The notes under the pieces were generated by a model. The model did no database searches and had not been told where the DNA came from. It was given only the letters and a program-made list of their open reading frames with translations. Shown piece after piece: positions 44,136 through 57,240 of a stretch of DNA of 64,000 nt. The DNA comes from Sipunculus nudus (lineage: Eukaryota > Annelida > Sipuncula > Golfingiida > Sipunculidae). The stretch is taken from assembly GCA_026874595.1 (NCBI GenBank), contig CM049321.1, forward strand, positions 182,479-246,478, read 5' to 3'. A program made the position numbers and the translations under genes. Numbering within the stretch: the stretch's first letter is position 1; every line of letters begins with the position of its first letter.

Positions 44136-45539
44136 ATGTTATTTTTGCTGGTAGTTCTGCACTTCAGTCCCACAGATGCGTAACAGATTGTTGGTTTAGA
44201 AGTCTACGGATGATGATATGCTGCTAATTAAGTTTAATATAATGTATACTTGCATTTCCCCCCTGTTTTCGTTACTTTAAAAATACACTATGAGAATAAA
44301 TGTTAATTATTTCGACAGAAGTGATTAACTGAAACATCGGCTATGCATGGCAAATTATCTCTATGTCAGGAGCAATTCCTAATAGATTCACCAACCATCC
44401 AAACTGAAACATTTCAGCAACTGATTGTTGTGCAGAAATATGGTTTCATCTAATGTTTTCTTCATCCATTGTCAATAAGACGAGGAATTTTCGGTCTTGA
44501 CTCCGTATACCATTTGCAAGTTAGCGATATTTGACATGTTTTCTGAATGATGGTATGATGCACCAAGGCTTAATCTTCGCCCACATTTTAAAAATATACA
44601 CCATGTGATTACTTGTTTCAAAGCTTATATAATGCTTTATTCACCTTCTCTTGGACATACAGGCAAATTGGCCATCCCATTACGTGCAACTAAAAGCAAG
44701 ATAACCTAACAGAACTTCAGTTCTCTTATTTACTGTCACATGATGATATGAAGTTTGCCTTCAATTTATTTTTTAATCGTTTTTAAATACAAATAAAGAT
44801 ATTATATCTGGTAAAAATATCTATATTTGTAGCATAACTGTTAGTCTTTAATGTACTAAGCACAAACAATGGGATCATTGTGTCTGCCTCCTCTTTGAGT
44901 GCTCCTTAATATCTTACCATTGATAAAAAACTTGTTTTGTTCAATTCAATGAGTTTCTATACACCAAAATTACGCCTCATAGCTTTCTTAAATATTCTAC
45001 CAGTTTAACATTTGTGTTATTGTGAGACAGTAGAATTTTCATTGGTATAAGTTTGATATAACGTGCGTAGTAAATGTTAAACTTAACATGTTCGGTAACA
45101 ACTGTTCTTTTAACGTGTGTGTGAACTTTAAAAATTCTCAGTATTTCTATCAAAGATAACTCGTTCACGTCCTTCACCATACCGAATTCTAGTGTTATGG
45201 GCGTTCGAACAAGAGGTCACAAAAGCAGAGCCTTTAGTCATTTTCATTTGACCTTTCTTGAAAGCTTGGTCAACTGCTGTGGCATCGTTAATGCACAGAG
45301 TTTATCGTTTCTTCTCTGTACGTGATGCAGTTGAATCTGTGACAAAATGCGTGTACTTTACATTTAATGACATGTCTTAAAATGATTTTCAATATCGACA
45401 ATTTGAAAACCAAACATTGCCCTTGATTTCACCTGGCAAATGTTGGACTTGCAGTAAACTATATCCTCTCAACTGTGTAGATTTTGGCATCATTTACAGA
45501 CTTGGATGCTTCTCTACGGGACTCCCAGGCAGAGATACC
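44136..45539. other. Centre of the foldback-like structure
   Basis: About 1.4 kb of AT-rich sequence between the inverted arms. No transposase or other domain seen. Confidence 0.5.
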
Positions 45540-46054
45540 AGCAACAATTGTCATATATCTTAAATTCAACATGACCGCCAAACAAAATTTACAAAAGCGC
45601 GGAATTTGGATCAATTTAATCCCTGATATCACAGGCATAGGTATTGCCACTATCTGAATTCTTCTATGCTGCTCACAAGAGGCAAGTTTGAAATATAATA
45701 TGGGGGCAAAGAATATATTTAAAACAAGTATGGTCAAGCCTTTAATGGATTCAATGGTATCACAAACCTAGATCTTGCTACCAATTTAAAGTCTTATCCC
45801 ATGCTGAAAGTTCCCGATATAAGCAAATGCGGACTAAAAATTGCGGTTATTTTGAAATTCAACCATATGGCGGCCTAACCCAATTTGTAGCATATATGGC
45901 AATGACTTTAATTGTTTTGCAAAAAACAATGATGTTACAACTATTTATATAACTCTGCAGTGCTCAGAATTCCAGATAAAGGTAGAATATAAGAAAAATG
46001 GCAGCCAATTTGAAATATAAAATGGCGGCTAAAGACGCGGCTGAAAAAAATGAC
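45540..46054 (-). repeat. Right arm of the foldback-like structure, inverted
   Basis: Reverse complement matches the left arm from its outer end inward: TCAGCCGCGTCTTTAGCCGC, then CCATTTTTCTTATATTCTAC, TCTGAGCACTG, and GCTACAAATTGGGTTAGGCC. Identity looks like about 75-80%. It ends about 420 bp before the second lectin exon. Confidence 0.8.
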
Positions 46055-46472
46055 ATCTTGCATTTTTGGCATCAGCAGCCAAAAACTGACAAAATTAGCC
46101 AATAAATTCCATTTTGGCACGGAGATTCAGCTTAAATACATAACAGATGGTACTAAAACACAAATCATCGCAACCGAAAGAGTCAACTTTTCTCTGTTCA
46201 TGGGGCTGTGAAATTACCTTCATCCAAGCACGCGGAAATCTGGGGCTCGCGTGTCTGTTTTAAGTGATGTTTAATAAACTGACTTCTCTTTCAAATTAAT
46301 GAATTCACTGTCTGTTACCTGAGTATATCAAACTATATTGACGTTATCACTGCACATTTGTACGCTACTATAAAATATGATAATAAAGCATTTATAACTA
46401 ACATTATAAGTTTCTTAGAATAACGTTATGTGGGAATAATTCTCAATACAAGTGATCTCTTAATATCTTTAG

Positions 46473-46687
46473 GGTATTGGAGTTCCGGTAGGAAGGTTAC
46501 AGAGTCCGGTATGTGGAAGTGGTCATCAACCGGCGGCGAAGTGAACGTGGGTTTGGCGGATGATTTCCGCGTGAAACGTGGTTTGGGGAACTGTTTACGC
46601 ATTAGATGGAGTACAAACTCCACTGTTTGGCTTGATGGTGACTGTAGCTGGGAGAGGTACTTTATCTGCGAAGTATCACTAGGTTAG
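46473..46687 (+). CDS. C-type lectin-like domain, last exon and stop
   Basis: Acceptor TATCTTTAG ends at 46472; the exon completes a Gly codon split from 25034 and continues YWSSGRKVTESGMWKWSSTG, then NVGLADDF, GLGNCLRIRW, TVWLDGDCSWERYFICEVS and a stop at 46685-46687. It supplies the last three of six cysteines (NC, GDC, FIC) and ends with the canonical WERYFICE. The usual EPN or QPD calcium/sugar motif is missing, and WND is replaced by WLD, so classical calcium-dependent sugar binding is doubtful. A possible poly(A) signal AATAAA lies at 47078-47083. A GTTAGA just before the stop could be an alternative donor, but a terminal exon is simpler. Confidence 0.9.
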
Positions 46688-47157
46688 ACGTATAGCCATG
46701 TGATCAAACAGTTCTAGGGGATATTCTAGGAATTTCTAGGGGCCTTGTTTTCTTCTTTCACTTGATTTCTGTCTTTTTTACACGAAATTATCACTTGTAA
46801 AAAAGTGTAAAAAACCCATTAAAACAAAAAGAAGGCCCCTAAGCCTTGAAAGATTTAATAATTCCTGGTTTCTAATTTTCTATATCTGTTTAACAGTTAA
46901 TCTGTAAAAACAAAATGTCTAGTAAACATATTTGTATTAGGCATATATAATAACAATGAGCGATTCGGCAAATAAGCTGTAAATTATATTCATTCCCACT
47001 CATCTTGTAAAAAACTCCTTAGGGAATTTTTAAATATGTCTTTACACCAAGGTAAAAGGTAAAACAGTGATTTTACAAATAAATATATACAGGAATACTG
47101 TTGTGAAGATACTTACAATCAAACATTACATTATGTATGTATACACGTATACAAATG

Positions 47158-47207
<50 letters not shown>

Positions 47208-48480
47208 TGATGTTTATTGTATAATAGTGTAATTCTATCTGTACAATATGGTTAATTATTGTATTTAAAAACTAAGAAAGAGCAATTTTTCGACAGTGTT
47301 TTTTTCTCTATTTTTGCATTAAGCCTAAGCATTTATTGTTCTGTTTTCCAGGATTTTAGATGAAATTTGGGGTTATCTGTCCCTAAACTTCTAACATCTT
47401 TTAACTTCTATAATTGTTATTATGAAATATTCATGTATAGTGAGCAAAGGCGTATCATAATTCTAAGTAAGAATATCATTTATAGTGTTAGTTTAAAGTC
47501 ATCCAAGATATGTAAATATAAAATTTAAAAAAAATACCATTATATGGAAATACATTCTAAGTCTTATTTTCTTCCATTATCTTTATACGAACATCTGTTT
47601 TGAAATGACAGGCATTTAGATATTTTATATAAATTTTTTAATTGTTAAATTTATTTTACAACTCATTTTACGGGTCAGAGGTGTGAAATGAGGGATAAAA
47701 AAACAGGCCGACTTACACCAGTTGACATGTAATGGAATGTCCATTTGACGAAGCTGTGAATTCCAAGTTTTACTTATAAATAAGTTTTACAATTTTTTTT
47801 TCATTTAAAGCTAGACATTTATTCACTACATCAGGCATGCTGGTGTGTCTGTATTAGTGCTGTATGTTATTCCACAAAGTCTATTGAAATGCCCCAATAA
47901 AGTGGTAAATGTAAGACGTTTCTTGTTTGTCTTTTTACTTTTTGTTAAGGTCACTCTCAGAGATTTGTGGAAGATCACGACTGTTGGAATGATAAGGAAA
48001 CCTAAAAATAACTGCGACCCAAAAATAACTGCGACCCAAATTAATAACCCAATCTTGATGAGATGATATGACGACATCACGTCATATTTCACTTGCCCAG
48101 AAATTATTAGTTAATTAAAAAGCACACACAGCGCATACCTCAACCAACGCCTACACCCAGATCCATATCCGTCCCAAATTAATCAACCCATTGACCACAA
48201 TGTCACATTAATTAATAAAAATATATATTAAATACTTTTTGTTATATTGACATCAATCATAACTAGAAACAAAGAAAAATGCCTATGGTGACCATCCTCC
48301 AAAAAAAGTTCAATATATTAACTAAGACATTTGGCAGATTTAAAATTATGTCGGGACAAACTAACAATTTTGTACCGGGCAGACTGATTGACATGTGGTG
48401 AGTGCCGAGCTATGGCGTTTGGAGGTTGATGATCTGAGACCCGCTGCCCGCCCAGCTCCCTTCGCTCAACAAAGTAAATG
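46688..48480. other. 3' flank of the lectin gene
   Basis: AT-rich, with a TA microsatellite at 47162-47204 and a 17-bp direct duplication ('aaaaataactgcgaccc') near 48004-48037. No exon seen. Confidence 0.55.
47162..47204. repeat. (TA)n microsatellite
   Basis: About 43 bp of TA. Confidence 0.95.
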
Positions 48481-50436
48481 CTGACTATTAATTACGACAG
48501 AGTGACACCATTCAGCCATTCAAAAAGACATATCTGTCTGAATGGTTACAATGATCCAAGGGTGTTTTTTCTCCTCGCTGGAGCGCCTCCACTCGGTAGC
48601 GACCGCAAATGGCAGGACCGGATGGTAAAAAAAAAACCCAAAAAAACAAGACCCCTTGTCACGACCACGGAACCTTATTATGACATCATTGTTATTTACC
48701 AACCTTCCATGAAAACGATGTCACCATGACGACGTCGCCATGACAAAGTACTTTGATCATTTCAGCCCATTAAAATTATGTAAGAGAGTGGTTCTTAAGC
48801 CAAGGGAGTTGTAATTATATTTAGGGGCGAATTTATGTGTTTGGGAATCTTTGTAAGGTATAAAAAAATAACTTTGGCTGGCCTGCATCCAGACCAAGTC
48901 CAAGTTTAATTCTTTCTGATCCGAAAAAAAAACAACGGGGTTTTCCACCTTTGTTTTTCACATCGAAATATTGCTCTATGACTGTGTGTGTGTGTGGGGG
49001 GGGGGGGGGGTAAAGGATGCTTTGTTCCCCTGTTGCAAAAGAAAGGAGGGGCCCCTTTCCCACATCACCTTGCTCTCACGGACAGGAGAAAAAAGAGGAG
49101 ACTTCAAATGTGTAAAGCGTTTTTTAGACTTGCTGTTCTGTCAGAATTTAGTCAACCCCAAACCACACCCCCTGGATCGAACGGAAGCGCAGTCAGACAG
49201 ACAAACGTCAAGGGGCCTCTTTATATCTGAGCTAAGGCAGCTGAGCTGATAAAACCTCCAATGGTAAATGAAGCATAATCAATAGCCTAACTGCTGTAAA
49301 AAGGACACAGTTTATTTCTTAAACAATGGAGCAATGCATACACAAATTTAGAAATGCATACAAAATGAAAAATAAATTATTTGACCAAATAAATATTGTA
49401 CAACTGATCAAACGGATAAAAGTTTCAGAGAAATTCATGACCCCCAGTTTATGGCTATAATTAATCAGTTTGAAATACGAGAAAAGATTACCATAAAATA
49501 AAAGAAAAGAAAAAAAAAGTATCTAAAAAGACAATATTTACCCTGATTTATGAAGAACCAATAAAGTGTGACTTTCAGTCTTTATTTCAGTATTTAACAA
49601 ATGTGTCCGAAACAGTCACGAAAAACTGAATTAGCCGAATTTGATCTAATTCATGGTGACTTTGATACCTGTTTAATTATGGACATTTTTATTAATTCTT
49701 TATTAAATGAATTAGTTTGCTTCGTTAAGACTATGACAAGAAAGCTATAATTTCCAAGTAAAACAAAAATACAAAGAGTGTGTGAAAATGTGACGGTGCC
49801 GCCAGTCAATCCAGAAAAATGTATCAAAGTTGAACCACCTTATCAACTTTTATGCAAAGTAACACATTTAATATTGATAAAAATGAAGTATCAATTCAAA
49901 ATTTATGTGCATCCTTTGTTGCAGATTTTTTTTTCAAATTCAACATGAACATAAGTATATGTGTTTGAATGGTACAGGTACGTTTGTGATATGTTTACCA
50001 CTGGACGGACGACGGATAAAGTGTGATCACTATGTATCAGCATGACTGAAAGTCAGATGTGCTAAAGATCCCTTTATTTACTGTTTGGTAAAAAATTACC
50101 AAAGTCCGACTGTTCTAACATCCAACGTAATAAATATTTTTAAAGTAGTCAAATATGACATAATAATATAATGGGTTTCTGGAAAAGGGTTCATGAACTG
50201 CTAATAAATTAAGTTTTGGGGGCATGATTGAAAGTAATCCAGCAAAATGCAGATTTTTTACTTTGCTCCTTTTGTTCGTTTTATCGACTGAGATGGGACA
50301 TCATGGAATCCAATCTCCACCAGAGGTCACTACCGCTGCGCTTCAGTGCGGACGATTGTGATTGTGGTATGAGTATGCGGTAAAACGACTTCTGGCGGCG
50401 GTTGCGTGGAAGTTACAAAGCATCAATACAAAAGTA
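48481..50436. other. Non-coding stretch with a poly-G run
   Basis: A (TG)n then G15 tract is at 48980-49010. Open frames around it are driven by the low-complexity tract. No domain or transposon end recognised. Confidence 0.5.
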
Positions 50437-50778
50437 CTACAAAAGCTTTACGAATAACAGATCAATAATCATGAAAGACAGATCGTAACAACGTTCACGA
50501 CTTGTATAACAACTATATACATACAGAGAATTTATGCATTGCCCGATAATATTCAAGATCATGTTTGATCCAAGTTGATAAAGAATCTTCTTCGTGTGCA
50601 TGAGGAAAACAGTAGCCTCATTAAGTAAAGCGACTGAATAGTGTTTGTGTCCGGAAGATTGATTTATTCCATATTCAGTAAGAGCTTTCTTCAAGGCTCT
50701 TACGAATTCAGTTAACGACAAGGCAATCAGTTGTGTCTCAACGTGAACAGGCATATAATCACAAATAAAGTTAACCAT
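50437..50778 (-). CDS. Hypothetical 113-aa protein or exon, unknown
   Basis: An ATG-started frame of 113 codons on the minus strand. It reads like a real, mostly helical soluble protein: VHVETQLIALSLTEFVRALK, ALTEYGINQSSGHKHYSVAL, NEATVFLMHTKKILYQLGSN. It has no long hydrophobic segment until the C-terminus (FMIIDLLFVKLL), no signal peptide and no motif I recognise. In this AT-rich setting a frame this long with mixed composition is uncommon, but it could still be chance or a decayed transposon gene. No clear promoter or splice partner was found. Confidence 0.3.
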   Translation of the reverse strand: MVNFICDYMPVHVETQLIALSLTEFVRALKKALTEYGINQSSGHKHYSVALLNEATVFLMHTKKILYQLGSNMILNIIGQCINSLYVYSCYTSRERCYDLSFMIIDLLFVKLL

Positions 50779-50929
50779 AATATTATGTTCTCTCTAGTAA
50801 ATGGTAGCAGTGCAAAATTTAATTTTATGAACTATCGCATTAATGTAGAATTTTCTACAACAATGACATAGCAACTCGTGTTGCACATAAAAAAAAGAAA
50901 TCTCCATTCTAAGAAACGCAAGCCTCCGC

Positions 50930-51610
50930 GATACCCTCAAACGGTGGTTGCATTCACTCATTCGGCCCTTATCACATTATTGCTATGGTGACTGTACATT
51001 TGTGAACATTCCTTGATGGCGTTCCTAATTCCAGATCGAGTGCCGCATCAACACCAACAATCGGATCCATTCTTCCTTGGCCCATACCCGAAATGCCCTG
51101 TAAATTTCAGGAGATTCTGTTCATGAACAAGCTCACAAATAAACACATGGGCGAGGATGAACGCATATCCTGCTCGAGGAGATTATATTATAATAATAAC
51201 TATAATAATAATAACTAGAAATATGTATCCTCAGAATTAAAGGCGATGTGGGATGTTCTTAATGTGGTTTGCTCCCCAAAACGTGTTTGCATTCTCTTAT
51301 TCCGCCCATACTCTCAACTTCAGTCATGCATGTCTCCCAACTCGTGTTTGCATTCACCTATTTGGCCTATATTACCATGTTAGTTCTTGCATAAGTGACT
51401 ATTCATCTGTCATCAGTCCTGAAAGTCCTTCCTGGGCTATATCATGAGCCGGATCAACACCAATATATATTGATTCTTCCTTATGCCGTTCCCAAAATGC
51501 CCTTACACTCATGATTCCGTGAGTTGCAAACATGCACACAAACATAAACACACAAACACACACACATGCACGAACGGGAAATAACGCATAGCCTCCAAGC
51601 GGAGGCTATT
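50930..51610. repeat. Two tandem SINE-like repeats, the second ending in a hairpin
   Basis: The passage 50930-51190 is echoed at 51270-51610: 'tgcattcactcattcggccc' / 'tgcattcacctatttggcct', 'catcaacaccaa' / 'gatcaacaccaa', and 'ttcttcctt'. The second copy ends in a CA-rich stretch and the perfect hairpin ATAGCCTCC-AAGC-GGAGGCTAT (51588-51609), a typical 3' end for a short retroelement. Confidence 0.6.
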
Positions 51611-54414
51611 TTCCAGAGCCACAGGTACCCGAATCTAGGCATTGATTAGGTATCTGGCTTGAATGTGAGAAGTGATCTCCATGATCCTCGAAAAATGGCT
51701 CAAGGTCAAGTTTCGTGAACGCTGATTTCGCGAAAAGGTGAACTTATAAATTATGTAACATTCGTCCAATCGGGAAAAGGTTCGCAACCGATTAAGCAGT
51801 TAAAAACGACATCAAGCAGGTCATGTTTGCTTAACAGTCGATTCATGTCTGATGTAAATCCCTGTATTTGCAGTCTATAATTTAGAGAAAAAGAGATACA
51901 TTACAATTTCTTTCAAGGATTTGAATATTTATTCTAAATTAATTTCCCAAAATATAAGTTAAGCTTTGTCAATAAAAGATCTTATACCTACCACGTAACA
52001 CAAGTAATATTTGTTCACACAGTAAGCCTGAAGATTTGCTTTATCTTCACACCAAACCTTTGAAATCTTTGAAACATTACTAATTCAGTCTTATCTAAAT
52101 TATACACAATTCGTCATCAAATTAAGCATCAGGAATTACAATATGTTTGTATAGCAGCACAGAGGAAAGTCGGTTTAAACGTAGTACCCAAACACCGATA
52201 CCAGATGGTAAGAGAAAATATCCTTTCCCCTGTGACATGTTAGTAACAGGTATTTTGTGCGTGATTTAAGTCCTAAAATTTACAACAAAATGCACATGAC
52301 TCCTCCATCATGTCATGTCCAAATTACCTCAGTCGTTTTGAATGGTATTTATTACATGTAGGGTAGAAAATGTTGATTGAAGCGTTAGACTTTGGAGTTG
52401 ATGGTCCCCGTCGGTGGCTCAATGACATAAAGATGAAATCTTGCTAGAACGATTCGTTTGAATAATTTAACGACAGTTTTTGACTTCTAGATTATTCCTA
52501 ATCCGGTGCATACAAAACCCGATACCCAAAAGGCTTAAACCTAACATATCATTCTTTTTGTATGGTAACTTTAATCTTCATGCAATACTCAGTGCCTAAA
52601 CAAGCCATGGAACTATCCTTTAAATAGAGGGGGCCTAGGGTTGTACAGGGGGTTGGTGAATGAAGAATAAACGCCATTTCAAACTGTGGTGACATAATTC
52701 TTAGGTTTGAATGACTATTTGCATAATACATGGAACAATCATTACATCAAAATTAACATTTTTATTACGAAGCATCTGTAAATTTCTGTCTGGAATATAA
52801 CAGTCCATACAGCCGTATCCTTAAAAGTTATTTTTTTTTCTAATACAAATACAGATGTTATTTATGTTATGTCATACAGCCCACAGATCACTGAAATGTG
52901 GAATATTTTCTCTCTATATGGATACAAATTTTAATGGCCTCTTGTGAATAATTTTCCACATCAAATGTTTATTTTAAGGGTACTATAGCACACCTACTGA
53001 ACATTATTAATTTATTGTCATCCAGAACAGAAATTAAGATGATACAAAACTTTGTTATTGATAACCCGTCAAAATAATGATGATGCTGATTTTGCTCATG
53101 GGCACTTGAGAGACTCATTTTTGAAAAAAAATGGCTGTTGGGAACAAGAATCAAAGTAGTGCGGCTTCTATACAAACTTCCTTATAGCTGACCATTTTTG
53201 GCTGTTATTGTATATGTAACAATGCCGTTCCTCCTGTTCAAAACAACATATAATCTTTCATCGTTCTAAAAATCCTTTTAGAACAAAATATTCACACGTG
53301 ATGTTAAACGGCCCGCTTTACATTTATTATGCACATGTCATTTGTTCAAACTTCCGAAGCGGATCAAGTGCGGCGGGGGTATGACCCCCTTTTTCAGCCG
53401 CCGCATAAATTTGTCCTAATTAGTCCTCCTGGGTTGGATTCTCCTTTCCTTAATTCTGGTCCCGTCCCTTTACTAAATACATAATATTGTATCATTTTAT
53501 ATACGAAGTCGTTACGTAAGGTGTAACGAAATTAAGTCATGAAATATTAACACATGAATCTGATACATTTTGGAATGCGGATGTATGTGACTCGTGTTCG
53601 AGAGAGGAGGTCAGTTCAACTGTCGGAATCACGATGTATAGGTACAGGCCGACCTCAATTCCCTAAAGAAAGGCCATAAGCTGAAAATAGTCTCCCAAAC
53701 AGACACTAGATGCCGACACATAAGGCTCCTTATTTTGTCCGATGTATTACAACAACACCTGAGTCATTTAGATTTGGCTCGCTTTGGCTAATAGGAGAAA
53801 TCATTACATCTGACCAATGAGAGCCATCGTCTCATCCTCCATGCACCGACTTTCTTTTTATGAACCGGAAGTTAGATGAGGCCTAGATCACCTGATTTAC
53901 GATAAAAAAAAATTCGTGGTACCTGTAATATAGAGACCATGGTTACTATTACAGTCGCTCCATTATGCGGCACCAGCATTTATTTATTTTATTTATATAC
54001 ATTGCACTTATACAGGGCAGTATCAATCATCTAAAATCAAGCTGGTCTATTTTGTTGCCCTGTATACCATTTACATATAACATAAATGTCAATACAATAC
54101 ATTCATATTACAAGGGTTACGAGTATAAAACATGTATATTATAATTATTTGGACTCTAAAACATGAACGCTTATTTAGAAAGTGTATCATATTTATACTT
54201 ATAAAAGCAAGAAGAGTAATAAAATAACACACTCGGTATATATCTATTACGTGAAGTAGAAAGCAAAAATAATACAATATTCTGTAACATTGATAGACTT
54301 GTTTATTTTTTGCAAAAATACTCCTGTTATATCGCGTTCTTCTGTGTTAAACAGTTATAGCGCATTCTCAAAGTCGTGGTGGACATTAATATGACTACGC
54401 CTATACATTATTTA
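51611..54414. other. Non-coding stretch
   Basis: No exon recognised. A small hairpin (TATACAGGGC near 54010 and GCCCTGTATA near 54056) is the only structure noted. Confidence 0.5.
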
Positions 54415-54487
54415 GTGGTGGTGTAGCTCATCTAAATGATTGTTGATAGATCTGACTGCGGTCTGTCGCTCATAAAGTAAATTCGAA
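54415..54487 (+). repeat. tRNA-like sequence, probably a SINE head
   Basis: 'gtggtgtagctcatctaaat' resembles a tRNA 5' half with A box, and AATTCGAACC (54480-54489) a B box. Arms do not pair cleanly. It leads directly into the tandem repeat at 54488. Confidence 0.35.
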
Positions 54488-54690
54488 CCTGTCTGGAAGA
54501 CCACCTGTCTAATAAGACCAGCTGTCTATTAAAACCACCTTTGAAAAACCAAAATAAAAAAATCACATTGGTTATGACTGGCCTGTCTGAAAGACCACCT
54601 GTCTAATAAGACCAGCTGTCTATTAAGACCACCTTTGAAAAACCCAAAACATTCACATTGGTTATGTATTGCCTGTCTGATAGGACCACG
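54488..54690. repeat. ~92-bp tandem repeat, two units plus a partial third
   Basis: Units start CCTGTCTG at 54488, 54582 and 54672 and share 'agaccacctgtctaataaga' and 'cagctgtctatta'. Unit lengths are 94 and 90 bp. Confidence 0.88.
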
Positions 54691-54923
54691 TATGAATTAA
54701 GACAAATTTTAGCTAGTCCCACAGATCACAAGTCTTATTTCAAAAGTTTTACAGTATATACAGTCTATATAAAAGGTGGTATATAGACAGACAGAACAAT
54801 TCTAATTTTGTAAAGATACAATTATTGCGATTAAGACTCTAAAGATGTTTAAGTCTCACTTAATGGAATTCAACACATGAAGCCTTCCGGTTGGTGTCAT
54901 CATCTACCTAAATATACATGCTA

Positions 54924-55859
54924 CTATTTAAACCTAGAAATTTTACACCCTTCAGAAAATTACCACGATTTGTTGAAAAGCTGTTACATATTTTCTTGTC
55001 ATGCAAATAATTTTCTTTTAAGTGGATCGCTAAACAAAGGCTGATAATGCCAAATACAGTCAAGCCTAGTGTTTTGTAAGGTTACGTCTGGTAATCACCA
55101 GAGGACGCCCATACCGCCAATCCATGTCGTAACCACGGAACTCCTGACACATATACTAGTAATCCCCCAAGGCCATCGACTATGCTTGTATGTGCTAAAA
55201 TGCTAAAGATCACAGTTTTAAGACCTTAGACTGATTATGAGGAACCAGGTCCATCAGGCGAATCAGGAATAGCCAAAATGAGGAAGCTTATTATGCTGGA
55301 CAACTAACCGCACGGTGAGAAGAAGTTCCTATCACATTGATGACAATATCTGCAGAATATTGCCGAACTGCCAAACATGATGATTTTTAACATTACAAAT
55401 GTTCGATATCAAATGTTGACTGAGAACATATAATTCACTGTATGGTGATTTAATATCTTCAGCAATAAATACCTGAAACACTTTCCAAGTATTCTGAGTT
55501 GAGTTACAATCGGCAATGTCACAAGTACATGTGAGTTTTAGAATCTTAGATACACGTACGAGTAAGTTCTTATTGTCTTGAGAAGACCAGCGAAGACCTT
55601 TAATAGCTACAGCCTTGTCGTTTCGGTTGATGTTTTAAACTTTAAATTGATGTTCCCCTAATTCATTCTGTACTAATTGGTGGACGTGGCCAGGGGTTCC
55701 TAGCTTCCATCATCTACAGAAAAATGGACATGACACTGCTGTTTTATTTCAATGTAAACTAAATGTTTATATCTAATTATAATTGCTGTTTTCTTATTGC
55801 CCTTATAACCTATCTTCTCATTTCTATTATTATTATTGCTGTTATTATTATTATTGTTG

Positions 55860-55896
<37 letters not shown>

Positions 55897-56793
55897 GCCA
55901 CCGCCAGGTTTCAAGATGTTATTTTCCGCTTAGTTTGTCTGGTAATAAGAAAATAGTTAAACGGTTTTTCAATGTATTTTTTTGAGGGTTTGGGAAATAC
56001 CTAAGTGAAGATCTAATACATCTGATCATTCATGTACATTAAGTGTAGGTCACATCAGTTTTGTGATTTGAGGACTTCCCTTGCAGTTATTAATTCTAGA
56101 TACAGCACACAAAGCTAGTGTAACAGAATACAACAAGCTAAAAAGTGAAATGTTACCTAAATATTTTTTTTAATAATTTATGCTAAATGTTCAATTGAAT
56201 GGATCATTTAATTTCGATCATTCTACTTCATGTACAAAATAGCGCAACAAAAGTTCAGACAGAAATCCATATTACTTTGACTGAAACAGTTACCCTGAAA
56301 ATGCCCTCGAAATTTTTAATGCCCTGAAAACTATGTATTTGAAAATATTTAAATGGATTTGCATTTGCATTCAAATGCAATGACTGGTAAAACATTTGCA
56401 TTTGGGAGAGCAACCTGGTAATAGCATTTGCATTTAATGCAAACCGCCTTTGACCCTAACTCTGCTGCAAGTACCACTTCGGTGCCTTGTGAGCAAAACG
56501 TAGCTACATGTAGCTACTTGCTAAAATTTCCACTCATACAACCCACAAAAACGGATAACCTGGATTCTTACTGTACACTTCGGAGGAATACATAGATCCG
56601 TCCTTAAAACAAAATCTTCGTATAAATCAAACTCACCGCCCCACAACCAACAAAATCATATGATAGAGAAGAAAGAAATCTTTTATCTGAAACAGTTATT
56701 TTTTATAGATTGGTAGATTTTAGATCGTAGATGAAAACCTGGAATCATTCTAATATGAGAATACCACACAACCCATGTACATATGTAAGCACA
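54924..56793 (+). repeat. Large direct duplication, copy 1
   Basis: From 'ctatttaaacctagaaattt' onward it matches 62118-64000 with only a handful of differences (e.g. 'aggctgataat' / 'aggccgataat', 'actcctgac' / 'actactgac', microsatellite length, one extra A). The left border is abrupt in both copies with unrelated flanks. No open frame with a domain is present. A (TTA)n tract is at about 55825-55896 and several 'tttgcattt' motifs near 56355-56440. It may be a mobile element, a segmental duplication or an assembly artefact. Confidence 0.92.
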
Positions 56794-57240
56794 GACAAAA
56801 CACAAAACCCAAGGTCAGTTGAACATTCCAGTAGCAGACACAATATTGAAACTAACGTAACCACGAAACTGGTTCAAACACCGAAACAAGACACAACAGG
56901 CGCAAATACACGAAAGTTCGAACTTAATTCTCCCCAAAGCCCCCCCCCCCCCAAAAAAAAGAAAGCAAGCAGTAAAACATTAATATGATCTTCTAAAGCT
57001 TACAGATTCCATCTGCAGACCCGCAGAGCGATGGCCAACTTTTTTTGTCATTTGCTTCAAATGTACACCAACTAACGGGGAATATCGTGCACTTTCCACA
57101 CAACAATAACATTAATTAACTTATTTTATTATTTCTTCATACATAAGCAGCCTTCTTACATGCATATCATGTGAATATAAATATAACAACGATTTTTCAC
57201 CTGTTCATTTTTGTATTTTTTATAGTTATCCGGCGCTTTA
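56794..57240. other. Non-coding stretch
   Basis: Whether the duplication continues past 56793 cannot be judged because copy 2 runs off the window. A C13 tract is at 56940-56952. Confidence 0.5.

Larger units (their letters stand above)
25035..46472 (+). other. 21.4-kb phase-1 intron of the C-type lectin gene
   Basis: Begins GTAAGT and ends TTTAG. It is filled with tandem arrays and transposons that are listed separately. The sequence has no other CTLD-like exon that I could find, and joining the two flanking exons gives a continuous domain with the expected spacing, so no exon needs to lie between. Confidence 0.8.

Noticed and set aside
48971-49249. Overlapping open frames around the TG/G15 run
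   Set aside because: Driven by the poly-G run; no motif and no splice context.
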